A DNA stretch of 64,000 bases from Methylobacterium fujisawaense (lineage in GTDB: Bacteria; Pseudomonadota; Alphaproteobacteria; Rhizobiales; Beijerinckiaceae), in assembly GCF_014138435.1 (NCBI RefSeq), contig NZ_JACJIM010000005.1:496001-560000 (forward strand), given 5' to 3'. Shown one piece after another: positions 10,658 through 19,558 of this stretch; position 1 is the stretch's first letter; each line of letters opens with the position of its first letter. The notes below the pieces were generated by a model. It was given only the letters and a program-made list of their open reading frames with translations, searched no databases and was not told the origin of the DNA. The position numbers and the translations under genes are program-made.

Positions 10658-11089
10658 ATGCGCCCGAGCGACGACCCCCAGCCCTCCGACCCGACTTCCC
10701 TGCGCTGCGAGCTGGCCCGGGGATGCCACCCGCTCGCGCTCTGGCGCACGGAACGGCTTCCGAACATCGCGGCCGCCGCGATCCAGGAGGTCCGCCGAGC
10801 CCTCGCCGGTGGCGTCTGCCTGCATCACAAGTCCTGGCCCGCGGCCCGGAGAGGCGAGGCCGCGGCCGCCATCGCCGTCACGCTCGACCTCACCCGGGGC
10901 ACCGAACCGGATCCCGCCGTCGTGGACCTCGCGCTGTCAGCGGTGCTCGTCGCCGCCTGGCGGGGGGATGCGGCGGCGCGCACCGTCCTCGCCCACGTTC
11001 TCGCCAGGCTGTCGCCGAACCGGCGCGGCGGTCGTCCGGTCCGACGCGAAAGGTTGCGGCCCAGGCGCCGCCCCCCGCCGCGGCGGTGA
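10658..11089 (+). CDS. Hypothetical protein
   Basis: A 143-residue protein from an ATG preceded by CCCGGAGGACGC, a strong ribosome-binding site. The middle is helical and Ala-rich (AAAAIQEVRRALAGG; AVVDLALSAVLVAAWRGDAAARTVL), while the last ~25 residues are a highly basic Arg/Pro tail that could contact nucleic acid. It is the gene before the metallophosphoesterase (54-bp gap). I recognise no family. Confidence 0.6.
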   Translation: MRPSDDPQPSDPTSLRCELARGCHPLALWRTERLPNIAAAAIQEVRRALAGGVCLHHKSWPAARRGEAAAAIAVTLDLTRGTEPDPAVVDLALSAVLVAAWRGDAAARTVLAHVLARLSPNRRGGRPVRRERLRPRRRPPPRR

Positions 11090-11143
11090 CCGCCGCCGCC
11101 TCCCGAACAGCGAGACGATCCTGAGAACCCAGGAGCCAAACAC

Positions 11144-11929
11144 GTGCGAATCTGGACTTTCAGCGACTTGCACCGCGACCTGTCGCGGGCGCCCTGGGCA
11201 CCCGCGCACATCCCCGACGCCGACGTCGCCGTCGTCGCGGGCGACGTCGGGCAGGGCCTGGCGGACACCGTCCTATGGCTGGGCCAAACCATCCGTCCGC
11301 TCATGCCGGTCCTGGTCGTCGCGGGAAACCATGAATTCTACGGCTCGGCCGTGGACGAGGAGCGCGCGCTCGGGCGCCGGGCCGCGGAACGGCACGGCGT
11401 GACCCTGCTCGACGACGATACCGTCGAGATCGGCGGCGTCGCCTTCTCCGGTGGCACGCTCTGGACCGACTACGGCCTCGACGGCGACCGCCGGCGGGCC
11501 ATGGCGGCCGCGCAGGCCGGTCTCAACGACCACCGCTGCGTGGCGACGACCCGAAATCCAGGTTGGCGCACCTTCCGGCCGGGGGATGCAGCTGCCCTGC
11601 ACGCCACCACCCGCGGCTTCCTGCTCCGCGCGCTGCTGGAGGTCGACCCGCCGGACGCGCGGGTGCGACCGCACGTCGTGGTCACGCACCACGCCCCGGC
11701 CCGTGCCTCGCTCGACCCGAGCTTTGCCGGAAGCGTGCTGAACCCGGCCTTCGCGAGCGACCTCGGCGGCCTCATCGCCGCCGGCCGCCCGGATCTCTGG
11801 CTCCACGGCCACGTCCACGCCCGTCGAGACCACCGGATCGGCCCGACCCGGATCCTGTGCAACCCCCTCGGCTACGACGGCGAGAACCCCGCCTTCGACC
11901 CGGCCTGCGTCGTCGAGGTGCCGTCGTAG
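11144..11929 (+). CDS. Calcineurin-like metallophosphoesterase
   Basis: A 261-residue protein (GTG start) with all five metallophosphoesterase blocks: FSDLH (residues 6-10), GDV (32-34), GNHE (55-58), THHAP (near 182) and GHVH (near 220). Together they supply the two-metal ligands of the calcineurin-like superfamily. Substrates in this superfamily range from phosphoproteins to cyclic nucleotides and DNA ends (the SbcD type); the compact size is closest to single-domain phosphatases. It is followed 84 bp later by an AAA protease and then by its own inactivated paralogue, so it probably works in a complex with them. Confidence 0.88.
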   Translation: MRIWTFSDLHRDLSRAPWAPAHIPDADVAVVAGDVGQGLADTVLWLGQTIRPLMPVLVVAGNHEFYGSAVDEERALGRRAAERHGVTLLDDDTVEIGGVAFSGGTLWTDYGLDGDRRRAMAAAQAGLNDHRCVATTRNPGWRTFRPGDAAALHATTRGFLLRALLEVDPPDARVRPHVVVTHHAPARASLDPSFAGSVLNPAFASDLGGLIAAGRPDLWLHGHVHARRDHRIGPTRILCNPLGYDGENPAFDPACVVEVPS

Positions 11930-12013
11930 GCCGCCCCCGCGGATGCGTCCCGAGAAACGGGACCCGCCGCGCCCCGGCCCCGGACCCCAACCCACCCTCG
12001 GAGCAAGGCGACG

Positions 12014-13957
12014 ATGCCCCACCTGACTTTCCTGCGCGACGACCTGAACGAGGCGGAGACCGGGGACGTCGCCGCCGACGAGCGCCGTCCCGCGACCGAG
12101 ACGCTCGCGGCCTTCGCGCTCGAAGCGGCGCTCTCGCCCGCCCAGCGCCGCCGCATCGCCGCCGATCCCGCCTTCGCCCTCGTCGTCCAGGTTCCGGCCG
12201 CCGACTGGGTCGAGCCGGTCCGCGAGGCGTGTGGGCGCCTGGCGGCGTGGGGTCACGTGGTGGCGCGCAACGGCGGTTCGAGAAGCGAGGACCGTGCGGA
12301 CCGCGGAAATGACCGAGTGGCAGACCGGCTCGCCCGCGGCGACCGGGTGCTCGGGGTCTCGCAATCGCCCGCGCGCTACCTGCCTTCGGCCCTCGTCGCC
12401 GCGGCGGACCTGCACGTTCGGCTCCCTGGCGCGACCGACGCCGTGATCGCGCGGGTCGTCCGGGCCGCCACGGGGCGGCGTCCGACCCTGCCGCCCGGGA
12501 TCGCCCGCGGGCTGGACTTCTTCGAGATCGCCGCCGCGGTGCGCGGGACGACGGCGCGGTCCTGCGTCGCGCGCCTCGCCGCGGCGGCGCGCTCGAAGGC
12601 CACCGCGGATCCCGCCGTCGGGTCGGCGCCCGATTTCGCGACCCTGGTCGGCTTCGGCGATGCCCATGCCTGGGGTACGCGCCTCATCGACGAGATCGCG
12701 ACCTGGCGCGCCTCCGGCGGCGCGCCCGCGTTCCAGCGGCTCGACAGGCACGTCGCCCTCAGCTCCGCCCCGGGACTAGGAAAATCATCTTTCGTCCGCT
12801 CGCTCGCGAAGGCCGCGGGCCTGCCGCTGGTCGCGACCTCGGTCGGCGCCTGGTTCACCGGATCCGACGGACACCTGGGCGGCGTGCTCCGCGCCTGGGA
12901 TGCCGCGTACACGCACGCGTGCGCGTTAGCTCCTAGTATTTTGTTCCTAGACGAGGCTGATAGTATTCCTAACAGGGCCACGATGGACAACCACGCGCGC
13001 GAGTGGTGGACCCCCTTGTGCACGAGCATTTTGCTCGGTTTCGATGCGCTCAACGCGCCCGGCGCCCCCGAGGTGTGCATCATCGCGGCGACGAACCACG
13101 GCGACAGGCTCGATCCCGCCTTGATCAGGCCCGGACGGCTGGGCCGGGTGATCGAGATCAAGCCGCCCTCGGCCGCCGACCTGGCGGTCATCTTCCGGCA
13201 ACACCTCGACGACGGCGAGGTGCCCGACATGGACCTCGCGCCGCTCGGCGCGCTCGCGCTCGGCGCCAGCGGCGCCCAGGTCGCCGGGTGGGTGTCCGAG
13301 GCCCGTGCCGCCGCGCGCGCCGCCGGACGGCCGATGCGCCCGGAGGACCTGCTCGGCCGCGTCGCGCCGCCGGATCAAGGGAGCCCGGCGGACCGACGTC
13401 GGAGCGCGTACCACGAGGCGGGGCACGCCGTGGCGTTCGAGCGGATCGGCGCCCGCGTCGCCCAGGTCGACCTGGTCCCGCGCCGGGATTCGCTCGGCGC
13501 GACCTCCGTGGCGACCCGCCTCGGCCAGTCGCCGACCCGCGCGGAGATCGAGGGCCTCGCGGTCGCGCTCCTGTGCGGACGGGCTGCCGAGATCCTGTTC
13601 CTCGGGGAGCCGAGCGCCGGGGCGGGCGGCGATAGCCGCTCGGACCTCGCGCGCGTGACGACCCTGCTCGCCGGCAACCACGCCTCGCTCGGCCTCGGCG
13701 ACCGGTTGGCGTATCGCGGCGCCCCCCACGAGGTCGCGGTCGCGCTGTCGCTCGACCCCGCCCTTCTCGGGGCGGTCGAGCGCGACCTCGACCGGCTGAG
13801 CGGCGAGGCCTTGGCCGTCATGGAGGCGAACCGCACCGCCGTGGCGGCCGTCGCCGAGCTGCTGATCGCGCGGCGCCTGGTCTCGGGCGACGCGCTCCGG
13901 GCGCTGATCGCCGAGGCGGACCAACACCGCGCCGCGCAGGACGGAGGACAGCCGTGA
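12014..13957 (+). CDS. Soluble FtsH-like AAA+ ATPase with M41 zinc-protease domain
   Basis: A 647-residue AAA+ protease. A ~230-residue N-terminal region with no hydrophobic transmembrane segment precedes the AAA module: Walker A APGLGKSS with Lys257, Walker B ILFLDEAD with Asp313-Glu314, sensor-like AATNHGDRLDPALIRPGR. The peptidase domain carries HEAGH at 467-471 and GGDSRSDLARVT for the third zinc ligand. Unlike FtsH it is not membrane-anchored, so it presumably degrades or remodels soluble partners. Codon use switches to AT-rich rare codons exactly at Walker A (12773-12790) and Walker B (12926-12973). The stop overlaps the next start by GTGA. Confidence 0.88.
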   Translation: MPHLTFLRDDLNEAETGDVAADERRPATETLAAFALEAALSPAQRRRIAADPAFALVVQVPAADWVEPVREACGRLAAWGHVVARNGGSRSEDRADRGNDRVADRLARGDRVLGVSQSPARYLPSALVAAADLHVRLPGATDAVIARVVRAATGRRPTLPPGIARGLDFFEIAAAVRGTTARSCVARLAAAARSKATADPAVGSAPDFATLVGFGDAHAWGTRLIDEIATWRASGGAPAFQRLDRHVALSSAPGLGKSSFVRSLAKAAGLPLVATSVGAWFTGSDGHLGGVLRAWDAAYTHACALAPSILFLDEADSIPNRATMDNHAREWWTPLCTSILLGFDALNAPGAPEVCIIAATNHGDRLDPALIRPGRLGRVIEIKPPSAADLAVIFRQHLDDGEVPDMDLAPLGALALGASGAQVAGWVSEARAAARAAGRPMRPEDLLGRVAPPDQGSPADRRRSAYHEAGHAVAFERIGARVAQVDLVPRRDSLGATSVATRLGQSPTRAEIEGLAVALLCGRAAEILFLGEPSAGAGGDSRSDLARVTTLLAGNHASLGLGDRLAYRGAPHEVAVALSLDPALLGAVERDLDRLSGEALAVMEANRTAVAAVAELLIARRLVSGDALRALIAEADQHRAAQDGGQP

Positions 13958-14934
13958 CGCTCCACGTTCCCGATCCGGTGGCCCGCGCCGAGGTGCATGC
14001 ACCGGTACCGACGGAAGGCCCGTCCGCCGTGCCGGCCGCCCCCGGGGCGCGGTCCGCGCCGTCGGAGCCCGTCCCGTTCCGTCTGTGGACCCTGTCCGAC
14101 CTCAGGGTCGACCGGGCGCCCCACGTGCTGCCGGACCCGCTGCCGGACTTCGACGCCTTGCTCGTCCCGGGCGGGATCGCGCCCGGCCTGTGCCGGTCCG
14201 TGCGCTGGCTTGCGGACGCGCTCGGCGGCCGCCAGGGTCGGCGGCCGGTCGTCCTCGTCCCGGGACCGGCGGAGTACCTCGACGGCGAACCCGTGGGCGA
14301 GGCGCTCGCCGAGGCCGTGCCGCTCGGGGCGGCGCTGGGCATCACCGTGCTCCACGACGGCGCCGTTCGCCTCGGCGATCCGCTCCGGCCCGGGTTGGTC
14401 ATCCTGGGCGCGACGCTCTGGACGGACTTCGCCCTCGACGGCGTCGAGAACGCCCGGACCGCCCGCGCCCACGCCCGGAGCCGCTGGACGGTGACGGACA
14501 GGGCGGCGAGCGCGCCCGGGGTGCCCTTCTTCCCGCACGACGCGGCCGGTGCGCACGCCCGCTCGCGGGCCTTCATCGAGGACGCCCTCAACGCCGTCGC
14601 CGTCGGTGCCGGCTCGTACGGCCATATGCCGAATCCGGTCCTGCGCGACATCGGCCCGGGCGACCGGGCCGCGGTCGTCACCGGCTTCGCCCCATCACGG
14701 TCCTGCCTGCCGCCCACCCTGGCGAGGCCCGTGCTCGACCCGTGGCGGGTCTGCTGGCACGCCTCCGCCCTGGACCCCGTGATGGAGGGGTGGGGCGCCC
14801 CGGCCGTCTGGATCCACGGGAACGTGCCGCAGGCCTGCGACCTGCGGCTCGGGCGCACGCGCGTCGTGAGCAACCCCTACGACCCGGACGACCCGACGAA
14901 CGGGTTCGACGCCAGCCGCACGATCCTGGTCTGA
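13954..14934 (+). CDS. Catalytically dead metallophosphoesterase paralogue
   Basis: A 326-residue protein (GTG start, 4-bp overlap with the protease). After a ~45-residue Pro/Ala-rich leader it aligns with the intact phosphoesterase at 11144: RLWTLSDLR versus RIWTFSDLH, LGATLWTDFALDG versus SGGTLWTDYGLDG. Every metal-binding block is changed: DLH to DLR, GDV to GGI, GNHE to GPAE, THHAP to TGFAPS, GHVH to GNVP. It is therefore a pseudo-enzyme under apparent coding selection (long open frame, normal codon use). I infer a regulatory or structural partner of the active paralogue. Confidence 0.75.
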   Translation: MTLHVPDPVARAEVHAPVPTEGPSAVPAAPGARSAPSEPVPFRLWTLSDLRVDRAPHVLPDPLPDFDALLVPGGIAPGLCRSVRWLADALGGRQGRRPVVLVPGPAEYLDGEPVGEALAEAVPLGAALGITVLHDGAVRLGDPLRPGLVILGATLWTDFALDGVENARTARAHARSRWTVTDRAASAPGVPFFPHDAAGAHARSRAFIEDALNAVAVGAGSYGHMPNPVLRDIGPGDRAAVVTGFAPSRSCLPPTLARPVLDPWRVCWHASALDPVMEGWGAPAVWIHGNVPQACDLRLGRTRVVSNPYDPDDPTNGFDASRTILV

Positions 14935-14957
14935 CAGCCGCCCCGGAGAACCGCCCC

Positions 14958-15878
14958 ATGCACGAGACCCGCTCCCCGTCGCCCCGGCTTCGGCTCCCCT
15001 CCATGTCCGACGCGAGCGCACCCGCGGCCGGCGCGCGCTCCGCCGTCCGCCACGACCGTCGGCCGGCGGCGGAACCCGGCGCGGATGCGGACGCGCTCCT
15101 CGTCGTCGATATCGAGACCGTGCCGGACGAAACCCTGATGCCGCCGCCCGAGGTGTGGGCCAGGGACAAGTTTCCGAAATGCGCGTGGCACGCCGTGGTC
15201 GCCGTCAGCTTCGTGCAGGCGGAGATCCTGCGCGACGGCGAAACGGGACTGGAGGAATATCGGGTCACCGCCTGCAGGAGCGGCGGCGAGGCGGGCTGGG
15301 ACGAGGCCCGCATCCTGCGCGGCTTCTGGCGGCACTTCGCCTCCGGCAGATTCCGGCTCGTCACCTGGAACGGCCGCGGCTTCGACATGCCGACGCTGCT
15401 CCACCGCACGATGCTCCACGGCATCTCGGCGGAAGCCTGGTTCCGGCGCGGCACGCGCTGGTCGGGCTACGGCAACCGGTACGGCGGCGCCCACGTCGAC
15501 GTCATGGACGAGATGTCCGGGTTCGGGTGCGCCAGCCGGCTTACCCTGGAGGAGGCCGCCGCGCTGGTCGGCATGCCGGGCAAACTCGGCGAGCACGGGT
15601 CGCTGGTGGCCGACATGGTCGCCGCCGGCGAGATCGAGCGCGTCCGGGCGTATTGCGAGACCGACACGATGACGACCTTCGGCATCTACGTCCGCCATGC
15701 GTATCTCGCCGGCCGGACCGACGCCGCGGCCCACGACAGGGCGATCGCAGGCCTCCAGGATTACCTGGAGCTGGAGCGGACCCGCAGACCGCATCTCGGC
15801 GCCTACCTCGACGCCTGGCGACGCCTGTCCGACACGCGGCCGGCGTTCGTCGTCGACAGGGACCGCCGGGGCGGATGA
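14958..15878 (+). CDS. Predicted 3'-5' exonuclease, PolB exonuclease-like
   Basis: A 306-residue protein from the ATG at 14958 (CGGAGA upstream). After a ~45-residue low-complexity leader it shows the DnaQ-like exonuclease blocks of the PolB-related exonuclease family: VVDIETVPDE (ExoI, metal-binding Asp and Glu), VTWNGRGFDMPTLLHR (ExoII), and VRAYCETDTMTTFGIYVR (ExoIII, with Asp). Typical members are about 250-280 residues and soluble. It probably digests DNA or RNA ends. Being 23 bp downstream of the dead phosphoesterase, it should be co-expressed with the protease module. Confidence 0.85.
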   Translation: MHETRSPSPRLRLPSMSDASAPAAGARSAVRHDRRPAAEPGADADALLVVDIETVPDETLMPPPEVWARDKFPKCAWHAVVAVSFVQAEILRDGETGLEEYRVTACRSGGEAGWDEARILRGFWRHFASGRFRLVTWNGRGFDMPTLLHRTMLHGISAEAWFRRGTRWSGYGNRYGGAHVDVMDEMSGFGCASRLTLEEAAALVGMPGKLGEHGSLVADMVAAGEIERVRAYCETDTMTTFGIYVRHAYLAGRTDAAAHDRAIAGLQDYLELERTRRPHLGAYLDAWRRLSDTRPAFVVDRDRRGG

Positions 15879-16425
15879 CCCTCGCCCTCGGGTCCCGGTC
15901 CCGTCTCCCCGGGTCGCGGGCGCGGCACCCGGATCGGGCTCGGGGCCCCGGTCCAGATCGCCGCGTCTCGGGCCCGGGCCGCGCGGCGTCGCCGGCACAC
16001 CGGACCGGCCGCCGGCGCACGCGCCCGGACCGGTGACGCCCACCGCGGGCGCCGTCGTGCGACGGATGCCGAAGCGGCGCGCCGCGGTCCGGCGCCCCAT
16101 GCGTTCGCGCCGTGCCGCCTGAGGCGGCCCGGTCCCCGAGAACCCCTGGATGTCGAGGCGGGACATGGCGGAACGCGCGAGCGGAACTTCACCGGGGTCG
16201 CCGTCGGGAACGTCGCGGCCGGCGGCGGCGCGGCGGCACGTCCCGGCAGGGTCGGGGACGGCGTTTGTGCCTTGCCGCGCGCCTCGCACAATGGGCTGTG
16301 CGCCCGATTCCCGGGCGCCGTCCAAGGACAGGACCGACCCGGCCCGGCCTCCGCGCACAGTCCCGGTGCGAGGCCGTGCCGTGCGCCTCGACCGGACGCC
16401 CGCGCGCCTGGGGCACCGTCCGGCC

Positions 16426-17787
16426 ATGCATCCCGACCCCGAATTCCCGGTTTCCCCCGCCGGCGTCCGCCCGGTGCGGGCGGACGTGCACGAACTCGCG
16501 CGGGCGCGGCAGGCCATCTCCGCCCTGGCCCATCCCGACACGCGGCCCATCGTCGACACGGCCATGGGCACCCTGCATGCGGCGCTCTCCGGGGGCGGTC
16601 TCCAGGTCTCCAAGATCCCCGGGCTGCAGAGCGCCATCCGCAAACACATCAGGCAGGCCTGGATAGATGGCATCGTCGCCCCCCTCGCCCGGTCGCGCCA
16701 TCCGGCCGACCGGGCCGTGCTCGACGCGATCCCGAAGGATTTCGCCCTGAGGGCCCACGCCGAGGTGCTGGCCGCCCTGGAACGGATCGCCCGTTGGGTC
16801 CCCGAGGATGCCGACGGCACGCGGGCGCACCTCGGGCGGGCCTTCGAGTACCTGCGGATGCTGCCGCTCATCCTGCAGGCCCTCGCCGATCTCGAAGGGC
16901 TCGCGCCGGGCGCCACCCGAACGGGCCGCCCCGCATCCGGACCCGGTTCCGCGGCCCTCGCCGACGCCGCCGCACTGGTCCAGCGCCGGCTCAAGGCGGC
17001 GCTGTCGCCGGGCCTTCCATCCTTGATCGGCGACCTGGCCGACCTGGTTCACCGCGGCCCCGCGGCCGCGGCCGACGTCCCCGCGCTGCGCTGGACGGCC
17101 GCCGCGCTCCTCGCGCCGCCCGCGCGCGGCGCCCGGACATCGGACCGGGGCGGTCCGCAATGGCGCCGGAGCCTCGCCGGCGCGCTCTCCCGCGACCTGA
17201 TCGACGAGGCGCTCGCGCCGGCCGCAGGTCGACTGCTGCGACGGCATGCCGGCCTGGAGATCGGGGACGCCCGCTATGCCCGGGGCGAGGGGCACGGAGG
17301 CCGGCTGGACCTCGCCCTGTCCCGCGCCGGCGTCAGGCTGCTCCTGACGGTCCGCTTCGACGTCGCCGGCGGGCGGTTCGAGCAATCCTCCGCGGTCGTC
17401 TCGTCGGACGGCGCGCCGACGACGCTCGCGCCCGAAGACGCCGATGCAATCCTCGATGCGTCCATCCCCGACGAGCTCGACACACCCGCACATCGCGCGA
17501 TGCGCCGCCTCTCGCGGCTGGACCGCGCGCCCAGCCTCCACATGCACGTCAACGGGACCGGCGAGCTCCAGGTCGCTCCTGAGCCGGTTCGGACGCAGGA
17601 TGCCGGGTTGCTGGAGGAGCTTGTCCGCACCGCCGACGAGGAGGGAAGCGCCGTCAGGTTCGACCCGGTCCGCGACCTCGTGCTGGCGTCCGGCCTGGTC
17701 GAGATCGGCTTCGAGTGGCACGACGGGCCGGCCGGTCGGTGCCTGATCCGCGCCCCGGCCCAACCCACCGGTCGGCCAGGCCCATGA
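16426..17787 (+). CDS. Hypothetical protein, last gene of the phosphoesterase/protease block
   Basis: A 453-residue protein from the ATG at 16426; the frame continues upstream to 16150, but the residues before that ATG look like non-coding high-GC translation. The N-terminal half is helical (ARARQAISALAHPDT; KIPGLQSAIRKHIRQAWIDGIV). The C-terminal half has a mixed alpha/beta look with RLLLTVRFDVAGGRF and VEIGFEWHDG. No motif is recognised. The 547-bp gap after the exonuclease (15879-16425) contains no supported gene, so it may have its own promoter. Confidence 0.6.
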   Translation: MHPDPEFPVSPAGVRPVRADVHELARARQAISALAHPDTRPIVDTAMGTLHAALSGGGLQVSKIPGLQSAIRKHIRQAWIDGIVAPLARSRHPADRAVLDAIPKDFALRAHAEVLAALERIARWVPEDADGTRAHLGRAFEYLRMLPLILQALADLEGLAPGATRTGRPASGPGSAALADAAALVQRRLKAALSPGLPSLIGDLADLVHRGPAAAADVPALRWTAAALLAPPARGARTSDRGGPQWRRSLAGALSRDLIDEALAPAAGRLLRRHAGLEIGDARYARGEGHGGRLDLALSRAGVRLLLTVRFDVAGGRFEQSSAVVSSDGAPTTLAPEDADAILDASIPDELDTPAHRAMRRLSRLDRAPSLHMHVNGTGELQVAPEPVRTQDAGLLEELVRTADEEGSAVRFDPVRDLVLASGLVEIGFEWHDGPAGRCLIRAPAQPTGRPGP

Positions 17788-18315
17788 CGACCAGGTCCAC
17801 CACGGCCGGGTCGCCGACCGGCTCGGGGGCCCTGTCGACGGCAAAGCCGCTCGGCCAGTGCGAGGGTCGCGATACCAGCTGACCCCCGAGGGCCAGCTTG
17901 ATGAAATGCGGCATACGCCTTCGTCTCGGCGCCGATGCTGATTGGAATACGCAGACCGACATTTGGTACGGCGGCCTGTGCTCGAATGAATGCTTCATCG
18001 ACTTGAAGATCGACGAACGCGGACGTGGCGTTTGCGGGCGCCCTTGGTCACTTCGATTGTCGCCAGCCGTTCGATACACGCGACACTCGGCCAGAGGATA
18101 ACCCCGGGGACGCGACGGACAAGGTTGGCCGGGTGCGCGATCCGGTTTCACTCACCCGGTCGACCGGTCCGACCGGGTCAGGTTCCGTTTACCACGTCCG
18201 GTGGACCTGGGCGAAAGAACTTGCGGCCTGGCGGGCACCCGGTCTATGGTCCGATCATCAGGTCGCGGAGCTACTCCGGACCTGATGCGGACCTGGACCT
18301 GGTCGGGGGTGCCGA
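17788..18315. other. Gene-poor spacer
   Basis: A 528-bp stretch with lower GC than its flanks. A minus-strand frame from about 17911 (starting MPHFIKLALGGQLVSRPSHW) runs back across the end of the upstream gene to 17654 and could be a small antisense gene, but it has no clear ribosome-binding site. Plus-strand frames look spurious. No transposon end or repeat was recognised. Confidence 0.35.
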
Positions 18316-18825
18316 ATGGATGTGATCACCCAGATGTGCCAGGAGCGCGACCGGGCCCGGCAAGCCGCCGCGGACAGGACGCGGCAGCTTCAGGAGCTCA
18401 TGTTGGAACACGTGAGCGCCATCGCGGCGGAGACCGCCAAGGCGGCCCGCCTCGACCAGGTGATCGCGACCCTGCGGCAGGGGGCTGCCTACGCGCCGGA
18501 GCCGATGCCGGCGGCCGACCAGGCCGAGATGGAAGCGCCGGCCCAGCCGCTGCCGGCCGACGAGCCGGTCTCGGGCGGGGCCGAGCGGGTGCCGGTGCCG
18601 CAAGTCTCGGGCCTGGTTGCCCAAGTCATCGTCGACGCACTCGCGAAGGCAGGCGCCAAGGGGTTGTCGGGAAGCGAAGTCAATGACGCGGTTCGGGACG
18701 CCGGTTTTACGCTCGATGCCTCGGAGAAAAACAAGACCCGCCTTAAGAATAAAAACCTGGTTTACCATGATCGCAAGGCACAACATTGGTATCTGAAAGA
18801 TCCAACGAAGGCCTCGGCGTCATAA
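18316..18825 (+). CDS. Small coiled-coil plus winged-helix-like protein
   Basis: A 169-residue protein with a GGGGG ribosome-binding region. Residues 1-55 form a helical, heptad-like stretch (RDRARQAAADRTRQLQELM ... AARLDQVIATLRQG), then a Pro-rich linker, then a ~65-residue C-terminal domain (SGLVAQVIVDALAKAGAKG; GSEVNDAVRDAG; LKNKNLVYHDRKAQHWYL) that looks like a winged helix. The C-terminal coding sequence (18700-18810) is distinctly AT-richer than the first half, suggesting a chimera or recent transfer. It precedes the transposition module and may be a DNA-binding accessory. Confidence 0.6.
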   Translation: MDVITQMCQERDRARQAAADRTRQLQELMLEHVSAIAAETAKAARLDQVIATLRQGAAYAPEPMPAADQAEMEAPAQPLPADEPVSGGAERVPVPQVSGLVAQVIVDALAKAGAKGLSGSEVNDAVRDAGFTLDASEKNKTRLKNKNLVYHDRKAQHWYLKDPTKASAS

Positions 18826-18945
18826 GACCAGTCTAGATCCAACAACTCATCAATCATCGAGGAGAATGGCAATGCGCAACATATCTCGCGCAGCCCTCCG
18901 CGCGCGCTCGCGCGACCCACCGGGTCGGGAAGTGATCGGAGCGGC

Positions 18946-18981
18946 AAAATAAAAGCGCACGGTCCGATCCGGACCGCACGC
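18946..18981 (-). terminator. Rho-independent terminator on the minus strand
   Basis: Read on the minus strand, a 12-bp stem (two G-T wobbles) with loop GAT is immediately followed by TTTTATTTT (plus strand: 18946-18954 A/T tract, arms 18955-18966 and 18970-18981). The T tract is on the minus side, so it ends a minus-strand transcript. No protein gene on that strand lies upstream, so the transcript could be a small RNA starting between about 19050 and 19250. Confidence 0.55.
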
Positions 18982-19289
18982 TTTGAGCTTGCCCGCAACC
19001 GAGCTGCGAAGCCGTAGCAGGTTAGGACTGGCCCGTCGGCCGAGAGCTTGAGCCCTCTCGACCGCGTCATTGCCAGACCTCGTGATCACGATTGCCGAAA
19101 ACCAGACCGGCCAACCACCGGGATCAAGTCCGACATTCGAGACCGACGACGTATGCCAGCTCTCGCCTGCGAAAGCAAGCGGGCTGCGCTCCGCCTCCTC
19201 GGGATCCGCCGGCCCAAGCCGGCCGCGCCCGGACCGTCCCCGCGACGGATCCGGACCGGCCCCGCGCGACCCCATCCGAGGAGAGCATC

Positions 19290-19460
19290 ATGAACGAGCC
19301 GTACCGCGTCGAGCCCCTCACGGCCGACTTCCAGCCGCCCCTCGCCCCCCTGATCGACCGGGCCTTCGATGCCTGGGACGGGGATGTCGCCGCGCTGCTC
19401 GGCGTCCCGCGGGGGACGTTCGAGCCGGAGACCGAGGCCAGCGAGCCCACCGAGTTCTGA
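19290..19460 (+). CDS. Small hypothetical protein at the head of the transposition module
   Basis: A 56-residue protein with a strong ribosome-binding site (CGAGGAGAGCATC then ATG). The acidic product (PLIDRAFDAWDGDVAALLGVP ... ETEASEPTEF) contains one likely helix pair and no recognisable motif. It lies about 100 bp upstream of the dead transposase paralogue and in the same orientation, separated by a GC-rich hairpin. Confidence 0.55.
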   Translation: MNEPYRVEPLTADFQPPLAPLIDRAFDAWDGDVAALLGVPRGTFEPETEASEPTEF

Positions 19461-19472
19461 GCCGCCGACGAA

Positions 19473-19494
19473 GCCCCGGCCTCCGGGCCGGGGC
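19473..19494 (+). terminator. GC-rich hairpin, possible attenuator
   Basis: A perfect 9-bp stem (gccccggcc / ggccggggc) with a TCCG tetraloop lies 12 bp after the small gene's stop and 65 bp before the transposase-like gene. No U tract follows, so it is more likely an attenuator or mRNA-processing structure than a strong terminator. Confidence 0.4.
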
Positions 19495-19558
19495 CGCCGC
19501 CCCATCCCATCCCATCAACAAGGCTGGCCCCGTCCGCCTTTCAAGGACCCATACGACC

